A DNA stretch of 64,000 nucleotides from Jeotgalibacillus alimentarius. Lineage in GTDB: Bacteria > Bacillota > Bacilli > Bacillales > Jeotgalibacillaceae. The stretch spans positions 51,939 through 115,938 of the forward strand of contig NZ_JXRQ01000028.1 in the NCBI RefSeq assembly GCF_000829445.1. The letters run 5' to 3'. Below are positions 1 through 8,132 of this stretch, in pieces (the first letter of the stretch is position 1; each line of letters begins with the position of its first letter). Under the pieces are notes generated by a model. That model saw nothing but the letters and a program-made list of their open reading frames with translations, was not told the DNA's origin and ran no database searches. A program made the translations under genes and the position numbers.

Positions 1-1381
1 GCGCAAGCTTTGTCTGGTCCTCAGCAGTTTTGTGGTAGCGGCGAACAGTTTCCGAGATCTCGCGAAGGTAATAGCGGCGATCGTTCGGAATGATCACATT
101 CTGCTTTTCCACTTCGGCTTTTTTAGAAAATGCAGTTGACCAGTCAGTCTGGACTTTGTCATTCACTTTTTCAACCAGCGCGGCAAAAAGGGCATTTGTC
201 CCCGCATCGTTGAATTGTGAAGCAATTGTACCGAACACCGGCATCTCATCAAGGTCCTGATCAAACAGCATACGGCTGCGCTGGTACTGCTTCTGCACCT
301 GGCGCTTCGCATCCTCAGAGCCTTTACGTTCATATTTGTTGATCACGACAAGGTCTGCGTAATCAATCATATCGATTTTTTCAAGCTGTGAAGGGGCACC
401 GAACTCACTCGTCATCACATACATCGAAATGTCTGAGATCTCAGCAATTTCAGCATCGCCCTGCCCGATTCCGCTCGTCTCAACGATCACCATATCGTAA
501 CCTGCAGCTTTGACTACAGAAATGGCATCACGGATTGCAAGCGATAGCTCACTTTTCGACCCGCGCGTTGCAAGACTTCTCATAAATACGCGGTCAGAGA
601 AGATCGCATTCATACGGATTCTGTCACCTAAAAGTGCTCCGCCAGTTTTCTGCTTCGTCGGGTCAATAGAGAGAATCGCTACTTTTTTATCCGGAATTTC
701 ATTGATAAAACGGCGGATCAGCTCATCAGTCAGTGAACTTTTTCCGGCACCGCCCGTACCTGTAATCCCGATGACAGGCGCGTGCTTCTCTTCAGCTTTC
801 ACCTGATCCATAATGTTCTGCCAGACGTCACTGTCATCTTTCATACGGTATTCAGCCAGTGAGATGAACTTTGAGACAACCGGAATGTCACCTGATGTCA
901 GCTCACTGATCTCGTGCTTCATTTCCTTTTCAACTGTTGCATAATCGCACTCTTCAAGCATTCTGTTGATCATGCCCTGCAGTCCGTTCGTGCGGCCGTC
1001 TTCCGGTGAAAAGATGCGCGCAATTCCGTAAGCGTGAAGTTCTTTAATCTCACGTGGAATAATAACTCCACCACCACCGCCATAAATCTTGATGTGAGGC
1101 GCACCGCGTTCATTCAGCAGGTCATACATATATTTAAAATATTCAACGTGCCCGCCCTGGTATGAAGAGATCGCAATTCCCTGAACGTCTTCCTGGATTG
1201 CCGCGTTCACGACTTCTTCCACTGAGCGGTTATGGCCGAGGTGAATCACTTCTGCACCGCTTGCCTGCAGAATTCTTCTCATAATGTTAATGGATGCATC
1301 ATGTCCGTCAAACAGACTTGACGCTGTTACAAAACGAACCGGATTTTTCGGCTTATAGATCACTGGCTCATTTACTGCCAT
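1..1381 (-). CDS. icmF: Fused isobutyryl-CoA mutase IcmF, N-terminal part (runs off the window)
   Basis: Partial gene; about 460 residues are visible. The N-terminus has a B12-binding domain with the DGHDASINIMRRIL segment (cobalamin ligand His) at about residues 25-40. A MeaI-type G-protein domain follows, with P-loop GITGTGGAGKSS near residue 205 and a downstream NKYERKG base-recognition motif. This chaperone-mutase fusion defines IcmF, which interconverts isobutyryl-CoA and butyryl-CoA with adenosylcobalamin; the catalytic mutase domain lies outside the window. The start ATG (1379-1381) has an AAGGGGG ribosome site inside the end of the upstream tetR gene, 2 bp away, so the two genes are co-transcribed. 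It links the acyl-CoA operon to the cobalamin operon at 11.6-20.6 kb. Confidence 0.93.
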   Translation of the reverse strand, partial: MAVNEPVIYKPKNPVRFVTASSLFDGHDASINIMRRILQASGAEVIHLGHNRSVEEVVNAAIQEDVQGIAISSYQGGHVEYFKYMYDLLNERGAPHIKIYGGGGGVIIPREIKELHAYGIARIFSPEDGRTNGLQGMINRMLEECDYATVEKEMKHEISELTSGDIPVVSKFISLAEYRMKDDSDVWQNIMDQVKAEEKHAPVIGITGTGGAGKSSLTDELIRRFINEIPDKKVAILSIDPTKQKTGGALLGDRIRMNAIFSDRVFMRSLATRGSKSELSLAIRDAISVVKAAGYDMVIVETSGIGQGDAEIAEISDISMYVMTSEFGAPSQLEKIDMIDYADLVVINKYERKGSEDAKRQVQKQYQRSRMLFDQDLDEMPVFGTIASQFNDAGTNALFAALVEKVNDKVQTDWSTAFSKKAEVEKQNVIIPNDRRYYLREISETVRRYHKTAEDQTKLA

Positions 1382-1383
1382 GT

Positions 1384-2034
1384 TTATTCCCCCTTGTTCG
1401 CCGCTGCCTGGTATCCTCTGACACCCTTTAGCAGCAGTTCAGTCTGTTTCTCCGTATACTGATCGATGTTGTATTCACGCAGCGCCCATCTTCTGAACGC
1501 CCACATCTGTCCCTGGACAAAAATGTTTTGAGCAAGCAGATGAATTTCATCGCGCTCCATCACAAGCTGACCTTCATCGACACATTTCTGAATCAGCGTT
1601 TCAAACATCTCAGTCATTTCGAGCTCTTTTTTAAGTACATACGGCAGCGCATCTTTAGAAAGCGACTTCGCTTCCTGATACATCACGAGCACTTCATCCT
1701 GCATGCCATCAACTACTTTAAAATAGTGTGCAATGCCGCGTGAAAGTGCCTGCAGCGTGCCGCCGTCGAGTTCCATCCCGTGTAGACGCGTACGTACCTT
1801 ATCGTAGATTCTGTCACAGACGAGATAGAGGACGTCTTCTTTTGTTCTGATATATTCGTAAAGGGTGCCGATGCTGAAACCTGAGGCTTTTGCGATCTCA
1901 CGTGTTGTGGTGCGGTGAAAGCCTTTTTGTTTGAATAGCGATACGGCTCCTTTGATCATCTGGTCGCGGCGCATTTCAATCAGCCGCTCGTCTTTTACTG
2001 AGGATTGAACTTCCCTTTTATTCTCCAATCGCAT
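1384..2034 (-). CDS. TetR-family transcriptional regulator of the acyl-CoA operon
   Basis: 216 residues. The N-terminal helix-turn-helix (residues about 20-65, including GFHRTTTREIAKASGFSIG and the TLYEYIRTKEDVLY recognition-helix region) is typical of TetR/FadR-like repressors; the C-terminal domain is all-helical and would bind a ligand, probably an acyl-CoA. I place the start at 2034 because ATG there follows an AAAGGTGG ribosome site. The frame stays open to 2181, but that extension is Family A repeat DNA and not plausible protein. It sits between acdA and icmF and is the obvious candidate to bind the TGAATG/CATTCA-like palindromes before mmgA and fadF. Confidence 0.87.
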   Translation of the reverse strand: MRLENKREVQSSVKDERLIEMRRDQMIKGAVSLFKQKGFHRTTTREIAKASGFSIGTLYEYIRTKEDVLYLVCDRIYDKVRTRLHGMELDGGTLQALSRGIAHYFKVVDGMQDEVLVMYQEAKSLSKDALPYVLKKELEMTEMFETLIQKCVDEGQLVMERDEIHLLAQNIFVQGQMWAFRRWALREYNIDQYTEKQTELLLKGVRGYQAAANKGE

Positions 2035-2085
2035 CCGCCACCTTTCACATTCTGACGCTCCATTGGCTGAGGGGTAAGGTCCTGT

Positions 2086-2231
2086 TAACCGCTTATGATC
2101 TCCGCGGGAGGACCTCGCTTTCCGCGGACGAACGCTCAAGCCTCCTCGGGCAGAAAACCGCTGCCCTGCGGGGTCTCTCACGCACGTTTTTCCGCAGGAG
2201 TCTCGCTCCTCCCGCTACGATCAACGCTTTG
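2086..2231. repeat. Family A hairpin element, copy A1
   Basis: Carries the Family A core (GCTTTCCGC, AGCCTCCTCG, TGCGGGGTCTC). It lies just upstream of tetR and forms the left half of a larger inverted repeat with A2 (2277-2430): its outer arms match those of A2 in inverted order. Confidence 0.75.
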
Positions 2232-2276
2232 AATTATATCAAGCAGCCTCTAACTTAAAAGTAGATTGATCTTGCT

Positions 2277-2430
2277 GACAAAGCGTTGATTGGAGCGTAA
2301 GGGGGCGACTCCGGGACGATAAGTGGGAAGCTGAGACCCCGCAGCGCAAAGCGCGAGGAGGCCATATCGGACCACAAAACGGTCCACCGTCCGGAAAGCG
2401 TCCCCCTGAAGCGGAAATCATAAGCGTTTC
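2277..2430. repeat. Family A hairpin element, copy A2
   Basis: Family A core in inverted orientation relative to A1 (CTGAGACCCCGC, inner hairpin GCGC-AAA-GCGC, GAGGAGG, CGGAAAGCG). It fills the gap between acdA and tetR together with A1. Confidence 0.8.
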
Positions 2431-2447
2431 TTTATAGACAGACCCTT

Positions 2448-3587
2448 TTACTTCGTCACCATACGCCCAATGACAAGGCGCTGGATTTCCTGGGTGCCTT
2501 CGTAGATCTGGGTGATTTTTGCATCGCGCATGTAGCGCTCTACAGGGTAGTCTTTTGTATAGCCGTAGCCGCCAAAGATTTGGACTGCTTCGACTGTTAC
2601 TTTCATCGCCGTATCTCCAGCCATTAGCTTCGACATTGCTGATTCTTTTCCGTATGGCAGTCCTTCTGACTCAAGCCATGCAGCCTGGTATGTCAGCAGG
2701 CGGGATGCTTCGATGCCTGTTGCCATGTCTGCAATTTTGAATGATACGCCCTGGTTGGCAAGGATCGTTTTACCGAACTGCTCGCGTCCTTTTGCGTATT
2801 CAACTGATGCATCAAGTGCACCCTGTGCGATGCCGACTGCCTGTGCAGCGATACCGTTACGGCCACCATCAAGTGTCATCATCGCAATTTTAAAGCCTTC
2901 CCCTTCTTTTCCTAAAAGGTTTTCAGCCGGTACTTTTACATTGTCAAAGATCAGTTCAGTTGTTGGTGATGAACGAATGCCGAGCTTTTTCTCTTTCTTA
3001 CCGATTGAGAAGCCTTCCCAGCCTTTTTCAACGATGAATGCACTCATACCGCGTGTCCCTGCTTCAGGGTCAGTCACTGCAAAAATGATGTACAATTCTG
3101 CTGCGCCGCCGTTTGTGATCCATACTTTTGAACCGTTCATTACATAGTGGTCACCGTTTTTCACAGCTTTTGTTTTCATTGACGATACGTCAGATCCTGC
3201 GCCCGGCTCAGACAGTCCGTATGCACCAAGCATTTCACCCTGCGCAAGCTTCGTCAGGTAGTGCTTTTTCTGTTCTTCTGTTCCGAATTTGAAGATCGGC
3301 CAGCTCGCAAGTGACAGGTGAGCGGATAGTGTGACACCTGTTGATGCACAGACGCGTGACAGCTCTTCAACTGCGATCACATAGGCAAGGTAGTCACTGC
3401 CGATTCCGCCGTATTCTTCAGGCCATGGAATCCCAGTCAGGCCAAGCTCAGCCATTTTATCGAAAATTTCACGGTCAAAGCGTTCTTCTTCGTCACGCTC
3501 TGCAGCAGTTGGTGCAACATCCTTTTCTGCAAAGTCGCGTACCATTTTACGGATCATTTCATGTTCTTCAGTTAACTTAAAATTCAT
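2448..3587 (-). CDS. acdA: Short/branched-chain acyl-CoA dehydrogenase AcdA
   Basis: 379 residues, the usual length. FAD-dependent oxidation of acyl-CoA to enoyl-CoA, the first step of beta-oxidation. Visible family signatures are [12 protein letters not shown] (FAD/substrate contact, about residue 122), the [20 protein letters not shown] segment, and a C-terminal [10 protein letters not shown] containing the catalytic Glu of short-chain enzymes. Lies 13 bp downstream of the paralogue mmgC in one operon, with a gap of about 410 bp of repeats before tetR. Sequence is close to B. subtilis AcdA, which there also neighbours fadF. Chain-length preference cannot be read directly. Confidence 0.92.
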   Translation of the reverse strand: MNFKLTEEHEMIRKMVRDFAEKDVAPTAAERDEEERFDREIFDKMAELGLTGIPWPEEYGGIGSDYLAYVIAVEELSRVCASTGVTLSAHLSLASWPIFKFGTEEQKKHYLTKLAQGEMLGAYGLSEPGAGSDVSSMKTKAVKNGDHYVMNGSKVWITNGGAAELYIIFAVTDPEAGTRGMSAFIVEKGWEGFSIGKKEKKLGIRSSPTTELIFDNVKVPAENLLGKEGEGFKIAMMTLDGGRNGIAAQAVGIAQGALDASVEYAKGREQFGKTILANQGVSFKIADMATGIEASRLLTYQAAWLESEGLPYGKESAMSKLMAGDTAMKVTVEAVQIFGGYGYTKDYPVERYMRDAKITQIYEGTQEIQRLVIGRMVTK

Positions 3588-3600
3588 ATTGAGCTTCCCC

Positions 3601-4737
3601 CTATTTGGTTACGTGCTTACTGATCACGATTCGTTGGATTTCACTTGTACCTTCATAGATCTCACTGATTTTCGCGTCGCGGAACAGGCGCTCTGCCGGA
3701 TAATCTTCTGTATAACCGTTTCCGCCAAATACCTGCACGCATTCAATTGCGTTATTCATCGCTGTTGATGAAGCGAACAGCTTCGCCATTGACGCTTCTT
3801 TCCCGCACGGCTTGCCTTCCTGACGAAGGAATGCTGCCTGATAGACTAATAGTTTTGCAGCTTCAGCGGCCGTTGCCATATCTGCAAGCTTGAATCCGAT
3901 TCCCTGCTGCTGTGCAATCGGTTTACCGAACTGCTCGCGCTCTTTTGCATAAGCGACTGCGTGGTCTACTGCTGCTTCAGCAATACCGAGTGATTTTGCT
4001 GCGATACCGATCCGGCCCACATCGAGGTTGCCAAGTGCAATTTTAAACCCTTCTCCTTCTTCTCCTAAAAGGTTTTCAGCCGGCACCTTCATATCTTCAA
4101 ACGTCAGCTGGACTGTGCGTGAACCATGAAGCCCCATCTTTTCTTCGTCTTTACCGACAACAAAACCAGGGAAGTTCTTCTCCACGATAAACGCGCTGAT
4201 TCCCCGCGTCCCTTTTTCAGGATCTGTCACAGCAAAAACGATATACGTGTCAGCTTCCCCGCCGTTTGTGATAAAGATTTTAGAGCCGTTCAGTAAGTAG
4301 TGGTCATCTTTTTTCACTGCGCGCGTTTTCAGGCTTGCAGCATCCGACCCTGCACTTGGCTCTGTCAGGCAGAATGCACCGAGGTGTTCACCAGTTGCAA
4401 GCTTCGTGACGTACTTTTGCTTTTGTTCTTCCGTTCCGTAATACAGGATCGGGTTCGTCCCGACTGATGTATGCACAGATAAAATGACGCTGACCACAGG
4501 GCTTACCTTTGCAAGCTCATTGATCGCGATGATGTAGGAAGTAAAGTCCATCCCCGCGCCGCCATACTCTTCAGGGACCGTGATCCCCATTAAGCCAAGC
4601 TCAGCCATTTTATTTAAAATCTCACGCGGAAACTCACCAGCTTCCATTCTTTCGATAAATGGTTCGATTTCTTCTTTTGCAAAGTCCCTCACCATTTTTT
4701 GCATCATGATTTGTTCTTCTGTAAATCGCAGGTCCAT
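3601..4737 (-). CDS. mmgC: Acyl-CoA dehydrogenase, MmgC type
   Basis: 378 residues; second acyl-CoA dehydrogenase of the operon. Signatures: [12 protein letters not shown] (about residue 122), [21 protein letters not shown] and the catalytic [10 protein letters not shown] near the C-terminus. It resembles B. subtilis MmgC more than AcdA ([37 protein letters not shown]). The pair with acdA probably covers different acyl chains, such as straight and branched. Located between mmgB (21 bp upstream) and acdA. Confidence 0.92.
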   Translation of the reverse strand: MDLRFTEEQIMMQKMVRDFAKEEIEPFIERMEAGEFPREILNKMAELGLMGITVPEEYGGAGMDFTSYIIAINELAKVSPVVSVILSVHTSVGTNPILYYGTEEQKQKYVTKLATGEHLGAFCLTEPSAGSDAASLKTRAVKKDDHYLLNGSKIFITNGGEADTYIVFAVTDPEKGTRGISAFIVEKNFPGFVVGKDEEKMGLHGSRTVQLTFEDMKVPAENLLGEEGEGFKIALGNLDVGRIGIAAKSLGIAEAAVDHAVAYAKEREQFGKPIAQQQGIGFKLADMATAAEAAKLLVYQAAFLRQEGKPCGKEASMAKLFASSTAMNNAIECVQVFGGNGYTEDYPAERLFRDAKISEIYEGTSEIQRIVISKHVTK

Positions 4738-4758
4738 CTTTCTGATCCTCCCTGGTGT

Positions 4759-5610
4759 TTATTCGTAGCTGTAGAAACCGCGGCCGGTCTTCTTACCGAG
4801 CCAGCCAGCTTTTACGTATTTGCGAAGCAGCGGACATGGACGGTACTTACTGTCGCCAAATCCTTCATGTAGAATTTCCATAATGTAAAGGCACGTATCA
4901 AGACCGATAAAATCAGCAAGCTGCAGCGGTCCCATCGGATGATTCATACCCATTTTCATGACATCATCAATGGCTTCCTTCGTTGCTACACCTTCATAAA
5001 GCGTATAGATCGCTTCATTGATCATTGGCATCAAAATGCGGTTAGAAACGAATCCCGGGAAGTCTTCCACTTCAACCGGTGCTTTGCTGAGCGACTTCGT
5101 CATGTCTTCAATCGTCTGGTATACTTCATCTGTTGTCGCAAGTCCGCGGATAATTTCTACAAGCTTCATGACCGGTACAGGGTTCATAAAGTGCATGCCA
5201 ATTACCTGTTCAGGACGCTTTGTTGCTGCTGCGATTTCTGTAATAGGCAGTGAGGACGTGTTTGAAGCTAAAATCGCGTGCGCCGGCGCTGCCTGATCGA
5301 GCGTTTCGAAAATTTTTGTTTTGATGCTCATGTTTTCTACTGCTGCTTCGATGATAAGGTCAGCGTTTTTCGCATCGTTCAGGTCGGTTGAACGTGTGAT
5401 GCGGCCGAGTGTGGCGTTTTTATCTTCTTCTGTCATTCTTTCTTTGCTGACTGCGCGGTTCAGGTTTTTTTCGATGACGCCGAGTCCGCGCGTGAGGAAT
5501 TCGTCTTTCAGGTCGTTGAGGATAACATTGTAGCCTGACTGTGCGCAGACTTGTGCGATGCCGCCGCCCATTTGTCCGGCGCCGATGACCATGACTGTTT
5601 TGATGTTCAT
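4759..5610 (-). CDS. mmgB: 3-hydroxybutyryl-CoA dehydrogenase
   Basis: 283 residues, full length. Oxidises 3-hydroxyacyl-CoA to 3-ketoacyl-CoA with NAD(P). The N-terminal Rossmann motif is [14 protein letters not shown]; the catalytic [15 protein letters not shown] (His about residue 140) and the C-terminal dimerisation domain with [16 protein letters not shown] are intact. Two Family A repeats separate it from mmgA upstream, but all four genes read in one direction. Third step of the beta-oxidation set in this operon; no enoyl-CoA hydratase gene is seen in the window. Confidence 0.93.
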   Translation of the reverse strand: MNIKTVMVIGAGQMGGGIAQVCAQSGYNVILNDLKDEFLTRGLGVIEKNLNRAVSKERMTEEDKNATLGRITRSTDLNDAKNADLIIEAAVENMSIKTKIFETLDQAAPAHAILASNTSSLPITEIAAATKRPEQVIGMHFMNPVPVMKLVEIIRGLATTDEVYQTIEDMTKSLSKAPVEVEDFPGFVSNRILMPMINEAIYTLYEGVATKEAIDDVMKMGMNHPMGPLQLADFIGLDTCLYIMEILHEGFGDSKYRPCPLLRKYVKAGWLGKKTGRGFYSYE

Positions 5611-5637
5611 TGGGATTCTCCTTTGTACTCTGATATT

Positions 5638-5767
5638 CCCTGTTGGGCTGCGCTCCGGACGGGAAGCTTTCCGCGGCCGGGCGGTGAGCCATCAGGCTGC
5701 GCCGTGATTGTCTCACCTGTCCCTTCCTGCCGCAGGAGTCACCCGTCCTCCGCGCAGCCCAACAGGG
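5638..5767. repeat. Family A hairpin element, copy A3
   Basis: Outer arms are a perfect 15-bp inverted repeat CCCTGTTGGGCTGCG / CGCAGCCCAACAGGG, unlike those of the other copies. The core is modified (GGTGAGCCATCAGGC instead of AGCCTCCTC). Confidence 0.75.
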
Positions 5768-5802
5768 GATGTTGCAATGTACAATTATTTTGTGATTAAT
5801 AA

Positions 5803-5932
5803 ACCGCAGACCTGCGCTTCAGGCGGATGCTTTCCGAGCGGTGGTCGCTGAGCCTCCTCGCGCTTTGCGCTGCGGGGTCTCAGCTTCCCTCTAATCGTCC
5901 CGGAGTCACCGCCTTACGCTCCGGTCTACTCA
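5803..5932. repeat. Family A hairpin element, copy A4
   Basis: Core GCTTTCCGAGCGG...GAGCCTCCTC, inner stem GCGC-TTT-GCGC, TGCGGGGTCTCAGC, then GGAGTCACCGCC. Outer arms pair only over a few bases (AGACC/GGTCT). Confidence 0.75.
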
Positions 5933-6015
5933 GATTTCTATTTGCAAAGTAAAGTCATTTCTTAATTTAATGATTCATATAAAAGGCATGTTCGCTTCGA
6001 TAAAAAACCCTAAGA

Positions 6016-7194
6016 TCAAACCTGAATCAATACTGCGTCGCCCTGGCCTCCGCCTGAGCAGATGGCTGCGATGCCGAGTCCGCCGCCACGGCGTTTTAGT
6101 TCGTATGCAAGTGTCAGGATGACACGTGCGCCGCTTGCGCCGATTGGGTGGCCAAGTGCGACTGCGCCTCCATTGACGTTTACTTTTTCAGGGTCAAGCT
6201 TGGCAATTTTATTACTTGCGAGTGCGACTGCTGAGAATGCTTCGTTGATCTCAAACAGGTCGATGTCTTCAAGTTTGTGGCCTGTTTTTTCAAGCAGTGC
6301 GTTGATCACAAGTCCTGGCGTTTGCGGGAAGTTTTTCGCTTCTACTGCAACTTCTGCGTGTCCAAGAATGGTTGCGAGCGGCTTTTTGCCTTCTTTTTCA
6401 GCACGCTCATCGCTCATCAGTACCATCGCGCATGCTCCGTCATTGATACCAGGTGCGTTACCTGCAGTGATTGTGCCGTCTTTACCGAATGCCGGACGTA
6501 AACCAGCCAGTGTTTCAGGCGTTGTGCCTCTTCTGACTGACTCATCTGTATCAACAGTGATTGGATCGCCTTTACGCTGAGGCACCTGCAGCGGCACGAT
6601 TTCTTCAGCGAATACGCCGTTATCGATTGCATCACCTGCAAGCTTGTGACTTCTTGCTGCCCATGCATCCTGCTCTTCACGTGTCAGGCTGAATTCTTCA
6701 GCTGTTGAGTTTCCGTAAGTACCCATATGCACGTTATTAAATGTACAAGTCAATCCGTCATGAACCATCATGTCTTTAACCATCTGATCTCCCATGCGGA
6801 AGCCTGATCTTGCTTTATCCATAAAGTAAGGTGCATTTGTCATGGATTCCATTCCACCTGCAACGATCAGTGACTCATCGCCAAGTCTGATCAGCTGGTC
6901 AGCAAGTGTGACTGAACGCATGCCTGATGCACATACTTTGTTAATTGTTTCTGTTTTGACTTCCCATGGAATGCCTGCTTTTTGTGAAGCTTGGCGTGAA
7001 GGGATCTGTCCCTGACCGCCCTGCAGAACAGTGCCGAGGATGACTTCGTCTATTGTTTCCGGAGCAACGTCTGCGCGCTTGAGTGCTTCTTTAATCGCTT
7101 CTGCTCCAAGGTCTGAGGCTGTGAATGATGCGAGTGATCCGCCCAGTTTTCCGAAAGGTGTTCTTGCTCCGTCAATAATTACTGTTTTTGGCAT
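6016..7194 (-). CDS. mmgA: Acetyl-CoA C-acetyltransferase (thiolase)
   Basis: 392 residues, standard thiolase length. Cleaves 3-ketoacyl-CoA, or condenses acetyl-CoA. All three active-site regions are present: nucleophile in NKVCASGMRSV (Cys about 88), GHPIGASGAR (His) and CSGGGQGDA (second Cys). The start is ATG at 7194 with AAAGGGGAG upstream; the frame remains open upstream through repeat DNA but lacks a ribosome site there. First gene of the acyl-CoA operon, preceded by a cre-like site and a TetR-type palindrome. Confidence 0.93.
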   Translation of the reverse strand: MPKTVIIDGARTPFGKLGGSLASFTASDLGAEAIKEALKRADVAPETIDEVILGTVLQGGQGQIPSRQASQKAGIPWEVKTETINKVCASGMRSVTLADQLIRLGDESLIVAGGMESMTNAPYFMDKARSGFRMGDQMVKDMMVHDGLTCTFNNVHMGTYGNSTAEEFSLTREEQDAWAARSHKLAGDAIDNGVFAEEIVPLQVPQRKGDPITVDTDESVRRGTTPETLAGLRPAFGKDGTITAGNAPGINDGACAMVLMSDERAEKEGKKPLATILGHAEVAVEAKNFPQTPGLVINALLEKTGHKLEDIDLFEINEAFSAVALASNKIAKLDPEKVNVNGGAVALGHPIGASGARVILTLAYELKRRGGGLGIAAICSGGGQGDAVLIQV

Positions 7195-7218
7195 TGTGAT
7201 TCTCCCCTTTGTTTGTTT

Positions 7219-7380
7219 CCTGTTAGCCGCTTCACTGCGTTCCAGGCGGACGCTTTCCGGACGGTGGTTGCTGAGCCTCCTCACCTTCGGTTGCGGGGTC
7301 TCAGCTTCCCACTTATCGTCCCGGAGTCGCCGCCTTCCACTTCGTTCAGCTCTGTGTGACTCACACGAATGACTAACAGG
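7219..7380. repeat. Family A hairpin element, copy A5
   Basis: Ends in the inverted repeat CCTGTTAG / CTAACAGG; inner stem ACC-TTC-GGT between GCCTCCTC and TGCGGGG. It lies in the mmgA leader, so it is probably transcribed with the operon. Confidence 0.78.
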
Positions 7381-7396
7381 TTATTTAAATAACAAT

Positions 7397-7410
7397 TGAA
7401 TCCGCTTACA
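7397..7410. promoter_or_regulatory. Second cre-like site in the mmgA leader
   Basis: TGAATCCGCTTACA fits the CcpA cre consensus at 12 of 14 positions. Weak on its own, but it lies about 130 bp from a better site at 7543. Confidence 0.35.
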
Positions 7411-7468
7411 AAAATGCATCCTTGACTTGAACATTGTGACTGGTTTGAGGGTGGGCGGACGTTTGTTG

Positions 7469-7486
7469 ACTGAACGCTCGCTCAGT
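7469..7486. promoter_or_regulatory. Palindromic operator upstream of mmgA (TetR/FadR type)
   Basis: ACTGAACGCTCGCTCAGT is an imperfect 18-bp palindrome resembling the FadR-type operator in front of fadF (10305-10318). The regulator is most simply the TetR protein encoded in the same operon. Confidence 0.6.
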
Positions 7487-7542
7487 AATTACCCTTTAAA
7501 AAAGCCGATTGAACGGCGTTTAAATGATTCTACCCCTTTTAT

Positions 7543-7556
7543 TGTAAGCGATTTCA
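7543..7556. promoter_or_regulatory. cre site (CcpA) upstream of mmgA
   Basis: TGTAAGCGATTTCA matches the consensus TGWAARCGYTWNCW at 13 of 14 positions. Carbon catabolite repression of an acyl-CoA degradation operon is expected, as in the B. subtilis mmg operon. Confidence 0.6.
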
Positions 7557-7624
7557 ACCATTGATACAAGTGGGATTTTATACAGGGTGAGAGATTTGGA
7601 ATCAGATTTAAAGATAGATTGCAG

Positions 7625-7750
7625 GTTCGACGGAAAGTTGTTCATGTTCGACGTTTGAGCCGTGGTGTTTGACGTTCGTGAAGCTGTGTTCAACACTCGT
7701 AGTATGGTATTCGGCTTTTAAATGCAAATGTTCGCCACTTAGTATCAAAA
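7625..7750. repeat. 21-bp-period array, GTTCGAC motif (reverse complement of GTCGAAC), locus C1
   Basis: Motif starts at 7625, 7646, 7667, 7688, 7709 and 7730, exactly 21 bp apart each time; the 15 bp between motifs differ. The reverse complement ends in the same leader (ATAGGTC...AAGTGGCGAA) seen at loci C2-C4. Confidence 0.8.
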
Positions 7751-7789
7751 GACCTATGCCCGCCACTGCCCTCACAGCTTTAACCACAC

Positions 7790-7829
7790 AAAAAACGACC
7801 TGGCCGTCATAAGAAGCAGCCAGGTCGTT
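7790..7829 (-). terminator. Terminator of fadF
   Basis: Minus-strand stem ACGACCTGGC/GCCAGGTCGT followed by a run of T. It separates fadF from the mmgA operon. Confidence 0.8.
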
Positions 7830-7860
7830 TGGTTTTATTAGTGTATGTGGGTGCGAATAA

Positions 7861-8005
7861 AGCGTCTCCGCTTTTTCACTTTGTCCAGCTCCAGGCGCTA
7901 GCTCTTCGGGTCATAAGCCACGCAGCGGTAAACGGGAAACTACACCCATTTTCCGTTGCGTGGCTTATGCCTGTCAGAGCTGAACGAGCGCCTTCCGCTT
8001 TTCTT
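7861..8005 (-). repeat. Family B hairpin element, copy B1
   Basis: Long imperfect hairpin with the AGCTC...GAGCT, CATAAG/CTTATG and CCGTT/AACGG pairings typical of the family, flanked by CCGCTTTT runs. Tail to head with B2. Confidence 0.75.
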
Positions 8006-8130
8006 TATTGTCCAGCTTCAGCGCCTAGACCCTCGAGTCATAAGTCAATCTGAGAAAACGGGAAAGTTCACTCGTTTCTCTCAGTTCGCCTTATGCTTGT
8101 CGGGTCTGTCCAGGCGCTTCCGCTTTTCTT
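8006..8130 (-). repeat. Family B hairpin element, copy B2
   Basis: Second tandem Family B copy, ending 3 bp before the fadF stop codon. Stem bases differ from B1 (GACCC/GGGTC, CTGAGA/TCTCAG) but stay complementary. Confidence 0.75.
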
Positions 8131-8132
8131 AC

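Noticed and set aside
2035..2181. Longer TetR protein starting at 2181
   Set aside because: The extra 49 codons are Family A repeat DNA, while ATG 2034 has a good ribosome site.
2239..2421. Proteins such as the 60-residue frame ending in the A2 repeat
   Set aside because: The same peptides recur wherever Family A recurs (5.8, 7.2, 29.9, 57.8 kb), which reflects repeat DNA and not coding.
7625..7750. CRISPR array
   Set aside because: Repeat portions are only about 6 bp, the period is too short and no cas genes are near.
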